A stretch of 42,021 nt of DNA from Candidatus Aeolococcus gillhamiae (GTDB lineage Bacteria > Chloroflexota > Dormibacteria > Aeolococcales > Aeolococcaceae). A program made the translations under genes and the position numbers. Below are positions 17,666 to 27,722 of this stretch, piece after piece. Each line of letters starts with the position of its first letter. Positions within the stretch are counted from its first letter, which is position 1. The DNA is taken from contig QHBU01000189.1 in NCBI GenBank assembly GCA_003244045.1, positions 1-42,021 on the forward strand, read 5' to 3'. Below the pieces are notes generated by a model, which was not told where the DNA came from, made no database searches, and saw nothing but the letters and a program-made list of their open reading frames with translations.

Positions 17666-18679
17666 TCAGCTGCTCTTCTCGTCGTGGCCGCCGAACTGTT
17701 TGCGCATCGCTGAGAGGAGGCGATCAGCGTAATCAGCATCACCGCGCGACTCGAAGCGCGCGAACAGCGCCGCACTGATCACCGGCGCGGGCACCCCCTC
17801 ATCGACCGCCGCCAACGCCGTCCAGCGGCCTTCCCCAGAGTCGGACACGCGTCCGCTGAACTCGGTCAGCGCCGAGTCCCCGACCAGCGCCTCCGCGGTG
17901 AGGTCGAGCAGCCACGAGGCGATGACGCTTCCCCGCCGCCACACCTCAGCGATCTGACCGATGTCGAGCTGGTACTTGTAGGCGTCGGGCTCGCGCAGCG
18001 GCGTGGTCTCGGCGTCCGCCCCCTGCTCGCGCAGCCCCACATCGGCGTTCTTGAGGATGTTGAGCCCCTCCGCGTAGGCTGCCATCAGCCCGTACTCGAT
18101 GCCGTTGTGGACCATCTTCACGAAGTGACCGGCGCCATTGGGTCCGCAGTGCAGGTAGCCCTGCTCGGCCCGGCTGGCGCGTCCCTTGCGCCCCGGGGTG
18201 CGCAGAGCGGCATCGACCCCGGGCGCGATGCTGGCGAAGATCGGGTCGAGGTGCGCGATCACTCTGTCCTCGCCGCCGATCATCAAGCAGTAGCCGCGCT
18301 CCAGCCCGAAGACACCGCCGCTGGTCCCGCAGTCGACGTAGTGGATGCCGCGCTCCTTGACGGCCGCGGCCCGGGCGATGTCGTCGCGGTAGTAGCTGTT
18401 GCCACCGTCGATGATGATGTCGCCGGCCTCCATCCGCGCGGCCAGTTCGACGACGGTCTGGCCGGCCACGGCGGCCGGCACCATCACCCACGCCGCGCGC
18501 GGCTTGGTGAGCTTGGCCACGAAGTCATCGATCGACGTCGCCCTCTGGGCATGCTTGCTCGCCACCTTCTTGACGGCGGCGCGGTTGACGTCGAAGACCA
18601 CGCACTCGTGGCCGTCCTTGGTGAGGCGCTGCACGAGGTTGGCGCCCATCCGTCCGAGGCCGATCATGCCGAGTTGCAT
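17666..18679 (-). CDS. gnd: 6-phosphogluconate dehydrogenase, decarboxylating (short type)
   Basis: A 337-residue enzyme of the shorter GntZ/GndA-like type that converts 6-phosphogluconate to ribulose-5-phosphate and CO2. The nucleotide loop is GLGRMG (7-12). The second strand ends in FDVNR with an aspartate at residue 30, which favours NAD over NADP by family rule. [10 protein letters not shown] (91-100) and the catalytic [13 protein letters not shown] (Lys188, Asn192) are intact. The ATG at 18679 follows GGAGAGACG. The coenzyme choice is inference. It is the fifth gene of the operon from the transketolase end, 70 bases after the transaldolase gene. Confidence 0.95.
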   Translation of the reverse strand: MQLGMIGLGRMGANLVQRLTKDGHECVVFDVNRAAVKKVASKHAQRATSIDDFVAKLTKPRAAWVMVPAAVAGQTVVELAARMEAGDIIIDGGNSYYRDDIARAAAVKERGIHYVDCGTSGGVFGLERGYCLMIGGEDRVIAHLDPIFASIAPGVDAALRTPGRKGRASRAEQGYLHCGPNGAGHFVKMVHNGIEYGLMAAYAEGLNILKNADVGLREQGADAETTPLREPDAYKYQLDIGQIAEVWRRGSVIASWLLDLTAEALVGDSALTEFSGRVSDSGEGRWTALAAVDEGVPAPVISAALFARFESRGDADYADRLLSAMRKQFGGHDEKSS

Positions 18680-18749
18680 CGTCTCTCCTCTCCGCGCTCG
18701 CAGCGAAGCGCCACCACGAGCCCGGGTGGTACCAGCACCGTGGCGCCGT

Positions 18750-19837
18750 TCATCGCCCAGCGGTGGCGGTGAGCTGCGCCGACTTCGAGCTGAGCGACTG
18801 CAGGAGGTCGTCCCACGCTTTCTCGAATGCGACCCCGCCGTCGGTCTGCAGCTTCTCGGCCAGGGCCAGTACGTCGACCCCGGCGGCCTCGACCCGGGCG
18901 ATCACCGAATCGGCGTTCCCTCCATCGGGGGGAAGCATCTCGCCGACGGTGCCATGATCAACGAACGCCTCCAGCGTGGCCGGCGGGATCGTGTTGATGG
19001 TGTCCGGGGCCGCCAGCGCCTCGATGTAGTACGTGTCCGGCTTGGCCGGATCCTTGGTGCCGGTGCTGGCGAAGAGCAGCCGCTGGGGACGAGCGCCCTG
19101 GGCTGCAAGATCCTGCCAGCGCTGCGACGCGAGCATCTCGCGGTAGCTGAGGTAGGTCTGCTTGGCCACCGCGATGCCCAGCTCATCCTTGAGGTCGTCG
19201 GGGAGCTCCGTGATTGTGGCGTGGTCCCAGCGCGAGACGAACAGCGAGGCCACCGAGACGATGTCCAGACCGAGGCCGCCGGCCTGGCGCCGCTCCAGCC
19301 CGCGCTGGTAGGCGTCGGCGGCCGCCCGGTACTGTTCTGCCGAGAACAGCAGCGTCACGTTCACGGGTACGCCCTGAAAGGTGAGTTCCTCGATCGCGGG
19401 CACGCCCTCGCGGGTTCCGGGGATCTTGATGAAAAGGTTGGGGGTGCCCGCCTGATCGTGCAGCTCCTTGGCCTCGGCCACGCTGCCCGCGGTGTCGTGC
19501 ACCAGGCGTGGCGAGACCTCCAGTGACACCCAGCCGTCGAGGCCCTTGGTCGCGTCCCACGCCGGCCTGAACAGGGCGGCGGCCTTGACGAGGTCGTCCA
19601 GCGCCAGCGCGAAGAACAATGCCTCCCCATCCAGCCCCGCCGCCGCCAGCTGGCGCGCCTGCTCGTCGTAGTCCGAGCCGCCGGTGATGGCCTTGTCGAA
19701 GATGCTCGGATTGGAGGTCAGACCGGTCACCGCAGCATCGGCGACGTAGCGCGCCAGTTGGCCGCTCGTCAACAGGCCGCGGGTGATGTTGTCGAGCCAC
19801 AGGCTCTGGCCAACTTCGTGTAGTCGCTGGGCTGGGT

Positions 19838-19841
<4 letters not shown>
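18750..19841 (-). CDS. tal: Transaldolase
   Basis: A 363-residue class I aldolase of the longer Tal type common in actinobacteria and cyanobacteria. TSNPSIF marks the N-terminal strand, [12 protein letters not shown] follows, and the Schiff-base lysine is Lys139 in LFIKIPGT. The enzyme moves dihydroxyacetone units between sedoheptulose-7-phosphate and glyceraldehyde-3-phosphate. Its ATG overlaps the stop of the glucose-6-phosphate isomerase gene (ATGA, 19838-19841), so the two are translationally coupled. With transketolase in the same operon it supplies the non-oxidative branch of the pentose phosphate pathway. The last 20 residues are a variable tail. Confidence 0.96.
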
Positions 19842-21508
<1,667 letters not shown>

Positions 21509-21674
21509 CGATCTTCCTCCACCAGCGTCCTGACAGGCGGGCGGCCCAGGTTCCACGCGGCGCACGTCGGGTGCGGGCGCTGGGCGTTCATGATCGGGTC
21601 GACCTCTGATCTTGGCAGGCTCTCAGCCAGTACGTGCCTCGACCTCCCGCAGCCGTTGCAGCCAGTTCCCGGGC

Positions 21675-22739
21675 TCAGCGGGGGCGTGGGGTCGCGATGC
21701 GGTTGCGGAGTTCGTCTCCGTTCATGTAGCGCCGCAGGTTGTCGACAAAGAGCTGGACGATCCGCTCGTTCTCGTGAATCGAGAGCGCCGTGGTGTGCGG
21801 ACTGAGCAGCACGTTGGGCAACTCCCAGAGGGGGCTGTCCTCAGGAAGCGGCTCGACCGCGAAGACGTCCAGGGCGGCGCCGGCGAGGCGACCCTGCTGC
21901 AGCGCCTCGATCAGCGCGGTCTCGTCGACCACCCCGCCGCGGCCGGCGTTGACGAAGGTTGCACCCGGCCTGATCGCGGCGATGGCCTGCGCATCCACAA
22001 TCCCCCGGGTCTCGTCGCTGAGCGGCAGGGCGACCACGACCGCGTCGACGGCGGGCAGCAGGCTGCCCAGCTCGTTCATGGTGTGCACCTCGTCCACAGC
22101 CGAGCACTCGCTTGTGCCCGTCCGGTTGACCGCCAGGACACGCATGCCGAGCGCTCCGGCCAGCCGGGCCACCTCGCTGCCGATCTTGCCGAGGCCGATG
22201 ATCAGCAGCGTCTGGCCCTTCAACTCGCGCACCGGGTAGTGGTCCCAGTGGCGGGCCTGCTTGTCGGCCAGCAGTCGGGGAAGGTTCTTGCTGAAGGCGA
22301 GCAGCCCAAGGATGCAGAACTCGGCGAGCGGACCGGTGTGCACGCCGCTGGCGCTGGTGACGGCCACCCGGGCCAACTCCGCGTCGGTCAGGTCGGCGCC
22401 GCGCACCTGCTCGCCGGCGCCGGCAGCGGTGGCTTGCAGCCAGCGCAGCCGCGGGCTGCCCCGCACCGTCGTCGCCAATCCCTCAGCGCTGTCGCCGGGG
22501 ATGCCGAACATCACCTCCGCCCGGGCCATCAGCTCGGCCCAGCGGACGGTACCCTCGGCGTCGCGCCGAAACGTCTCGACCCCACGGTGGTCGCAGGGGT
22601 ACCGGGTGGGAGGCAGCAGCTCCGGCGCGTAGAGCAGCGTGACCCGCTCGTCGACGGCCACGATGCGCTCCACCAGCTCCGCGTCGAGCGGTGTGGCGAT
22701 CATCACCAGCAGCGGATCAGCGACGGTCGGAGATATCAC
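21675..22739 (-). CDS. D-2-hydroxyacid dehydrogenase family protein
   Basis: A 354-residue NAD(P)-dependent dehydrogenase. The nucleotide fold has GLGKIGSEVA (first glycine at residue 182). The catalytic set follows: arginine in VVVALPLSDETRG or VNAGRGGVVDE, the glutamate after it, and histidine in LLSPHTTAL. The substrate could be glyoxylate, hydroxypyruvate, a 2-ketoacid or phosphoglycerate and cannot be decided. No ACT domain is present, so a regulated SerA is unlikely. The start is GTG 22739, overlapping the transketolase stop by 23 bases; GTG 22706 is an alternative. It is the only gene of the operon with no evident place in the pentose phosphate route. Confidence 0.9.
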   Translation of the reverse strand: MISPTVADPLLVMIATPLDAELVERIVAVDERVTLLYAPELLPPTRYPCDHRGVETFRRDAEGTVRWAELMARAEVMFGIPGDSAEGLATTVRGSPRLRWLQATAAGAGEQVRGADLTDAELARVAVTSASGVHTGPLAEFCILGLLAFSKNLPRLLADKQARHWDHYPVRELKGQTLLIIGLGKIGSEVARLAGALGMRVLAVNRTGTSECSAVDEVHTMNELGSLLPAVDAVVVALPLSDETRGIVDAQAIAAIRPGATFVNAGRGGVVDETALIEALQQGRLAGAALDVFAVEPLPEDSPLWELPNVLLSPHTTALSIHENERIVQLFVDNLRRYMNGDELRNRIATPRPR

Positions 22740-24630
22740 CGGGACTCTCCGGTCCCGTGTGCGTCGGGAGCAGGCCGAGCGCTGCGGCCGCGATGTGTGC
22801 AGCTGAGATGCCGGCCGCGTCAATCAGCTCGGCCGGAGTGCCCGACGTGGGCAGACGGCGCACCGCGCAGTGGGCCAGCCGCGGCCGCTGCGCGTCCTGC
22901 GCTAGGGCCTCCAGGACCGCGGCCGCCATGCCCCCCTGGGGGTAGTGGTCCTCAGCGACCACGAAGAGTCCGCCGGTCTCCCGACAGGCATCGCGGAGGG
23001 TGGCCACGTCCACCGGCTTGACGCTGTAGAGGTCGATCACCCGCGCCGCGATACCGTCGGCGGCGAGTTGCTCGGCCGCCGCCAGGCAGTTGTGCACGGT
23101 CACGCCTCCGCCGATCAGGGTGACGCGGTCCTTCTCCGAGCGGCGCAACACCTTGCACCCGCCCACCACGAACTCCTCATCGGCGCTGTAGAGCACCGGA
23201 TAGGCGCCCCGGGTGGTGCGCAGGTAGACGATGCCGGGGGTGTCGGCCATCAGCCCAGTGAGCTTGACCGCTGCGGTGGCGTCGGAGGGGTAGAGCACCA
23301 CTGATCCGTGCACGGCGCGCAGCGCCGCCAGATCCTCCAGGGCCATCTGCGAGGGGCCGTCCTGGCCGATCTCGCAGCCGGCGTGGGAGCCGACCAGGCG
23401 GATGTTTACCTCGGAGACGCCGGCCATGCGGATGAAGTCGAAGGCCCGGGAGAAGAAGACGGCGAAGGTGGAGGCGAAGGGGATGTAGCCGCGCACCGCC
23501 ATGCCCACCGCGGCGCAGACCAGCATCTGCTCGGCGATGAACATCTCGAAGAAGCGCTCCGGATACTGCTTGGCAAACTCGTCGGCGTGGGTCGAGTTGC
23601 TCACCTCTCCATCCATCGCCACCACCCCCGCCCGATTGCCCAGGGCCAGGAGCGCGTCCCCGTAGGCCTTGCGGGTGGCCACCTTCGCGCCCAGCTCGTA
23701 GGTGGGCAGGGTCACCGTGCCGGAGACGTTCATCACGGCGGGTTCGCCCGCCTCCGGCTTGGGCGTGGTCACGGTGAGGTCGCGGGGACCACCGAGCTCG
23801 GCGATGGCCCGTTCGGCCATGTCCTTCGGCAACGCCTTGCCGTGCCAGCCGTTGAGGTTCTCGACCTCGCTGAACCCCTTGCCCTTGATGGTGCGGGCGA
23901 GGATCACTGTGGGCCGGTCGGTGGAGCGGCGGGCCTGCGCCAGGGCAGCGTCGATGGCATCGATGTCGTGGCCGTCGATGACGATCGCGTCTGCCCCGAA
24001 CGCCTCGAATCGACGGCGATACACCTCGAGGTCCCAGCCGAACTCCGTCTCGCCGCGCTGGCCGAGGCGGTTGACGTCGACGATGACGGTCAGGTTGGCC
24101 AGCCGATGCCAGGCGGCCTTGTCGATCCCCTCCCAGATAGAGCCTTCGGCGATCTCGGAGTCGCCGCAGAGCGTCCAGACGTGGTAGGGCAGCTTGTCGA
24201 GGCACTTGCCGGCCAGGGCCACTCCCACTGCGATCGGCATCCCCTGGCCCAGCGAGCCGGTGGCCACGTCCACCCAGGGAAGGACCGGGGTGGGGTGTCC
24301 TTCCAACCGTGAGCCGCAGGTCCGGTAGGTCAGCAACTCCTTATCAGTGATCACGCCAGCCGCCTTGAACATCGCGTAGCAGAGTGGCGAGGCGTGCCCC
24401 TTCGAGTAGATCAGGTGGTCGTTGTTCGGCTGATCCGGCTGGCTCCAGTCGTAGAGCAGGTGGCGGCTGAGCAGGACCGCAATCAGGTCCGCTGCTGACA
24501 TCGATGAGGTCGGATGGCCGGAGCCCGCCGCCGTGCTGCAGCGGATGCTGTCCACCCGCAGCTGCTGTCCCAGCTCTCGCAGGGTCTCGGTGTCCGTTGT
24601 GGCCATCGCACTGCTGGCGAGGCTTGTCAT
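22717..24630 (-). CDS. tkt: Transketolase, animal-like type
   Basis: A 637-residue thiamine-diphosphate enzyme that is probably the first gene of the minus-strand operon. It has the pyrimidine-side and pyrophosphate-side domains in one chain. The diphosphate/Mg motif reads GDSEIAEGS (156-164) and ends at Asn187 in VDVNRLGQ; the usual third residue is glycine (GDG). The stretches VNRLGQRGE, YRRRFEAFGADAIVIDGHD and EIGQDGPSQMALEDLA resemble animal transketolases more than the 660-residue E. coli type. The ATG at 24630 follows GGAGGACACC. It moves two-carbon units between ketose and aldose phosphates. Both C-terminal subdomains are complete. Confidence 0.95.
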   Translation of the reverse strand: MTSLASSAMATTDTETLRELGQQLRVDSIRCSTAAGSGHPTSSMSAADLIAVLLSRHLLYDWSQPDQPNNDHLIYSKGHASPLCYAMFKAAGVITDKELLTYRTCGSRLEGHPTPVLPWVDVATGSLGQGMPIAVGVALAGKCLDKLPYHVWTLCGDSEIAEGSIWEGIDKAAWHRLANLTVIVDVNRLGQRGETEFGWDLEVYRRRFEAFGADAIVIDGHDIDAIDAALAQARRSTDRPTVILARTIKGKGFSEVENLNGWHGKALPKDMAERAIAELGGPRDLTVTTPKPEAGEPAVMNVSGTVTLPTYELGAKVATRKAYGDALLALGNRAGVVAMDGEVSNSTHADEFAKQYPERFFEMFIAEQMLVCAAVGMAVRGYIPFASTFAVFFSRAFDFIRMAGVSEVNIRLVGSHAGCEIGQDGPSQMALEDLAALRAVHGSVVLYPSDATAAVKLTGLMADTPGIVYLRTTRGAYPVLYSADEEFVVGGCKVLRRSEKDRVTLIGGGVTVHNCLAAAEQLAADGIAARVIDLYSVKPVDVATLRDACRETGGLFVVAEDHYPQGGMAAAVLEALAQDAQRPRLAHCAVRRLPTSGTPAELIDAAGISAAHIAAAALGLLPTHTGPESPGDISDRR

Positions 24631-24968
24631 GGTGTCCTCCTGGGTATCGCGCTGGATCGGAGACTGGTCACGCACCCGCGCTGCGGAGCGAACCCGCCGT
24701 CGCCTGACTCGAGCCGTACTGATGGTCGTGATGGTCGCCAACCAGTGCGCCGCAAACCGGCGTCGAGGCAAAAGCAGCGGATTGGCGGTCCGGCATCCTG
24801 ACTCATGAGTGTCACTCGCCAACCCCAGCGTTGCGGCGATCCACGGTCTCGTCGCAGCGGGCCGGCGCGGCCGCTCAGACCCGGTTAGGGCCAGCCTGCA
24901 CTTGTCGTCGCCGTCCCCCGGTGCCATATTCGACCCACCCGTCAAACCCGGCAGCGAGGGAAACACCC
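24631..24968. other. Divergent intergenic region upstream of tkt
   Basis: These 338 bases hold no convincing gene. They must contain the start signals of the ten-gene minus-strand operon and of the small protein at 24969. A 10-bp perfect palindrome ACTCATGAGT lies at 24801-24810. I could not find a clear minus-strand promoter; a plus-strand one is listed separately. Confidence 0.6.
24902..24930 (+). promoter_or_regulatory. Candidate sigma-70-type promoter for the 62-residue Cys protein
   Basis: TTGTCG (24902-24907) and CATATT (24925-24930) are separated by exactly 17 bases, the optimal spacing for a housekeeping promoter. The start codon at 24969 lies 38 bases after the -10 element. CATATT is one of few AT-rich hexamers in the region. 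Confidence 0.5.
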
Positions 24969-25157
24969 ATGAGTGAGCACAAGCACGAGCATGACCCCGT
25001 CGACGCCAGCCAAGGGTGGTGCTGCGATGGACGCACCTGGGCCGAGCACGCCAGCGAAGGCGGAGAGTGCTGCCAGCCGAAGGGGACCGACCTCGCCCAC
25101 CTCCCAGCCGAGGCCCAGCAGAAGGCGAAGGAACGGTTGAGCGAAGCCAGCGCGTAG
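24969..25157 (+). CDS. Small protein with paired cysteines
   Basis: A hydrophilic 62-residue protein with two CC pairs (GWCCDG near residue 19 and GECCQP near residue 37) in an otherwise charged sequence that starts MSEHKHEHD. The pairs, together with the histidine-rich N-terminus, could bind a metal such as zinc or copper, which is inference from residue content. The ATG follows GCGAGGGAAAC, and a well-spaced promoter lies upstream. The C-terminal part (LPAEAQQKAKERLSEA) looks helical. I do not recognise a family. It is divergent from the transketolase operon. Confidence 0.65.
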   Translation: MSEHKHEHDPVDASQGWCCDGRTWAEHASEGGECCQPKGTDLAHLPAEAQQKAKERLSEASA

Positions 25158-25346
25158 TTTGGGTCGCTGACCAGTGGAGGAATCACGTCAGCAATCCCGA
25201 TCACGGAGCCGCGTGGCGGAAGGTTGTCCAGAGGCCCTGGTGCCGGCAAACTGGGCTAGGGCGGCGCACCAACCCGGTCGCTGCGGTGCGACGCGCGGCG
25301 AACGAACGGCGCCAACCGGCGCGTCGTGGAGGGGATGTCACCACCC

Positions 25347-25646
25347 ATGAGCTTCAACGAGCAGGACGCGGTCGAGACGCAACTCCACGGGCGTGGATGG
25401 CGCCGTCTCGCACCACCCCAGACAGTGCGATGTTACGTGGGGAGCGCGTGGATGGACGCACCCGCAACGGAGGTCAATGACGACACCCGTGAGATACGAA
25501 TCGAGTACCTGGCCGTCACCCGCGGGGTACGGCATTTCATCCTCGATGCCTCACAGTACCGACCCTCCGTTGGGCTCTTCCGACGCCAGGCGGTCGCTCC
25601 GCTCGATGCGCCGAGCAAGGGTGATCGAGCGTCCCCAGGGATGTAG
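25347..25646 (+). CDS. Small hypothetical protein
   Basis: A 99-residue soluble protein with a mixed, protein-like composition and no recognised family. The start at 25347 is chosen because GGAGGGG lies 12 bases upstream; an ATG at 25335 is too close to it. Central residues read VNDDTREIRIEYLAV and then ILDASQYRPS, a pattern that also appears in the protein at 180-722 (DDETLAIKL...LDRSRYRPV). That suggests a shared small domain, which is inference by eye. The C-terminal 25 residues look disordered. It converges with the CopD-like gene. Confidence 0.55.
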   Translation: MSFNEQDAVETQLHGRGWRRLAPPQTVRCYVGSAWMDAPATEVNDDTREIRIEYLAVTRGVRHFILDASQYRPSVGLFRRQAVAPLDAPSKGDRASPGM

Positions 25647-25723
25647 CACGCACGCTGGTCCGTCAGCGACGCACACGCCGGCCCTCGCGACAGCCTGACG
25701 CCAGCGCTCCGAGGGATGCGCCG

Positions 25724-26167
25724 TCAGGCGCTCGCGATCGCCACGCCGTACAGAGCAGCCAGGACGGCGGCCACCAGGCTTGCGGATCCGAGCAGCGTCG
25801 ACGTCCACGGGCGGCGGGCCGAGTCAGCCCTCACACCCGGCGCTTGCAGAAGGGCATGGACGCCGGCAGCGAGACCGGAGAGAGCCACCAGGCCGAGCTT
25901 GACAACAAGCGTTCGCCCAGCCGGGCTGTCGAGCAGGTGCGACCATTGCAGTCCAGCATTGCCGACGTTGATGATCCCCGTGACTATGAGAACGCCGAAT
26001 GCGGGCCATGCGACAGCCTGGTATCGCTGGCCGGCCACGCTCGCGAGCTGACCGTGCCCCCGCAGCACCGGAATCAGAATCGCCACGGCCACCTGCCCAC
26101 CGATCCAGACGCAGGCCGCAAGGACGTGCAACCAGAGGACCAGCTCGGCCCCGGAGATGCTCAGCAT
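25724..26167 (-). CDS. CopD-domain-like membrane protein
   Basis: A 147-residue integral membrane protein with four predicted helices (about residues 7-33, 50-70, 84-106, 121-145). The N-terminal LVLWLHVLAACVWIGGQV has the conserved histidine and WIGG of the CopD/DUF4149-like family, whose members sit in copper or heme-linked membrane systems. The ATG at 26167 follows TAGGTAGG, which overlaps the stop of the preceding gene, so the two are cotranscribed. It is the last gene of a four-gene membrane operon. Whether it handles copper or heme cannot be decided. Confidence 0.82.
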   Translation of the reverse strand: MLSISGAELVLWLHVLAACVWIGGQVAVAILIPVLRGHGQLASVAGQRYQAVAWPAFGVLIVTGIINVGNAGLQWSHLLDSPAGRTLVVKLGLVALSGLAAGVHALLQAPGVRADSARRPWTSTLLGSASLVAAVLAALYGVAIASA

Positions 26168-26180
26168 CGGCTCAGCCTAC

Positions 26181-27488
26181 CTAGCGCGTGAACGGGCCCA
26201 GCGGCGCCCATCGGAAACGCCGCCCTCCGAGTGCGAGGGCGATCAGAGCTGGGAATGCGAGAGCGCCAAGCAGGAGGAGCAGGCCGCCGGTTCGCGCGGC
26301 GGCCCCGGACCGGGTGAGGAACCCCGCCTCGAGGAGCAGCCAGCCCAGACCCAGGAGAGCCAGCTGCCCGACGCCGGCCCGGATCGGGATACGGTTTGCC
26401 GCCAGCGGTGCAGCGCCCGGAACCCCAGCGCGCGTCCAGGCGAGGAAGGGGAAGATGCGCGCCCCGTTCGCCGAGATGGCCAGCGGTGCCCAGCCGAGCA
26501 GCGCGCTGGTCACCGTCACCTGCGGCCATGGTTGCATCCCGGCGGCGGCCGGCAGCGCGACCAGCGCGGTGAGGAGGAACACGACCGCAGCGGCCACTTC
26601 GCCCACCGGCGTGATCCCCGGCCCCGCGGGCCAGCCCCGGAAACGGGTCAGGCGAACGATGTCGGTGACGTAGAGGACCGCTCCGGCGACGTAGGGAACG
26701 AGAGCGGCCGCGCGCACCGGCGGAGCGAGATCCGCAGCCAGGGCGACGACGCCGAGAACCAGCCCCGTCGAAAGCAGGAGCAGGACAGGTCGGGGCCACC
26801 GAGGGCGCACCGTCGACACGTTGAAGAGCGGCACCACCTGGTACGAGACGCCCACCAGGACCAGGCCCAGCCATCCGCCGACGGCGAGGAGAATCTTGGG
26901 GGCGAGGAGGGAAAGCGGATCTGCGAGCATCCCGGTGCGCAGAGACACGGCCAGCACAGCACCCATCACCGCGACGGCGTCGAGGCAGCCGACGGCGATC
27001 GCGATGTACACGGCGACGACGTTCCAGCCCGTCGCCCGCCTCATCACGGACACCGCGTGAGCCGTGATGGCGGCAATCGCGAGGGTGAGAGCGATGCCGC
27101 CGATCGGGGCGAGATCGTCATGCCCGCTGATCAGCGTCGCAGTGAAGACGGCGGTCGATACGAGGAAGCACCACCAGGTCAGCCGGCTGGCGCGCGCAGG
27201 GACCGGACGAGCACCGAGGATGACCGGAAGCATCTGGTAAAGCACCCCGGTCATGATCGCGGTGACGAAGCCGAGAGCGAGGATGTGGGTGATTCCCAGC
27301 GCCTCGGGCGTGTCCCAGCCGCCTGGCGCCACCAGCCGGTCGGCTCCGACGGCGATCAGGACGCAGCCGGCGAGCAGCGCCGTGCCACCTAGGGCAATGA
27401 AGCGGGCCGGGACATCGAACGGCGGCGCGTTGCCGAGGCTGAGCCGGAGCGGGCGCAGCCCACCTGCAGACTGCCCCCGAGCGGACAT
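26181..27488 (-). CDS. Polytopic membrane protein, NnrS/heme-copper-oxidase-subunit-I-like
   Basis: A 435-residue protein with about 12 predicted transmembrane helices. The segment ITHILALGFVTAIMTGVLYQ carries a histidine and small-residue pattern seen in NnrS proteins and in short cytochrome-oxidase-subunit-I relatives. GVSYQVVPLFNVS and SANGARIFPFLAW are further conserved-looking loops. The six-histidine copper/heme set of a true oxidase is not visible, so it is not proposed as an oxidase. NnrS proteins are linked to nitric-oxide or denitrification physiology. The ATG at 27488 shares one base with the stop of the small upstream gene (TAATG), a sign of translational coupling. Confidence 0.75.
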   Translation of the reverse strand: MSARGQSAGGLRPLRLSLGNAPPFDVPARFIALGGTALLAGCVLIAVGADRLVAPGGWDTPEALGITHILALGFVTAIMTGVLYQMLPVILGARPVPARASRLTWWCFLVSTAVFTATLISGHDDLAPIGGIALTLAIAAITAHAVSVMRRATGWNVVAVYIAIAVGCLDAVAVMGAVLAVSLRTGMLADPLSLLAPKILLAVGGWLGLVLVGVSYQVVPLFNVSTVRPRWPRPVLLLLSTGLVLGVVALAADLAPPVRAAALVPYVAGAVLYVTDIVRLTRFRGWPAGPGITPVGEVAAAVVFLLTALVALPAAAGMQPWPQVTVTSALLGWAPLAISANGARIFPFLAWTRAGVPGAAPLAANRIPIRAGVGQLALLGLGWLLLEAGFLTRSGAAARTGGLLLLLGALAFPALIALALGGRRFRWAPLGPFTR

Positions 27489-27700
27489 TACGACTGGTGG
27501 AGGTGGACAGCGCAGAGCCCCGGCGCCACGAACGGGATAAGCCGGAGCGATTCCGGATTGCCACCCAGCTGCGCACGAAAGACGTTGAGGGTAATCGTTG
27601 CGCCAGTCAGCCCAGGATCGAGAGTGCTCGACTCGAGGAGCGGCACCGACGACGCGACCGTGCTGCCCGCGCTCTCGTCGACTGCGCCCATCAGTTGCAT
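27488..27700 (-). CDS. Small hypothetical protein between Sdh-type anchor and NnrS-like genes
   Basis: A 70-residue frame that fills the space between two membrane-protein genes and ends in a TAATG overlap with the next start. The sequence has no clear membrane helix; the middle TLDPGLTGATITLNVFRA looks like a beta-strand pair. An ATG at 27793 would make it longer but overlap the neighbouring gene. The ribosome binding site is weak. The exact fit and the coupling overlap argue that it is translated, but I do not recognise a family. Confidence 0.45.
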   Translation of the reverse strand: MQLMGAVDESAGSTVASSVPLLESSTLDPGLTGATITLNVFRAQLGGNPESLRLIPFVAPGLCAVHLHQS

Positions 27701-27722
27701 CCCGCCGCTGTGCTGCTGACCA

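Noticed and set aside
21612-23021. 469-codon plus-strand frame
   Set aside because: Antisense to the hydroxyacid dehydrogenase and transketolase genes; the translation shows no domain.
24801-24810. Palindrome ACTCATGAGT upstream of tkt
   Set aside because: Ten bases are too short to claim an operator; no second copy was noticed near another promoter.
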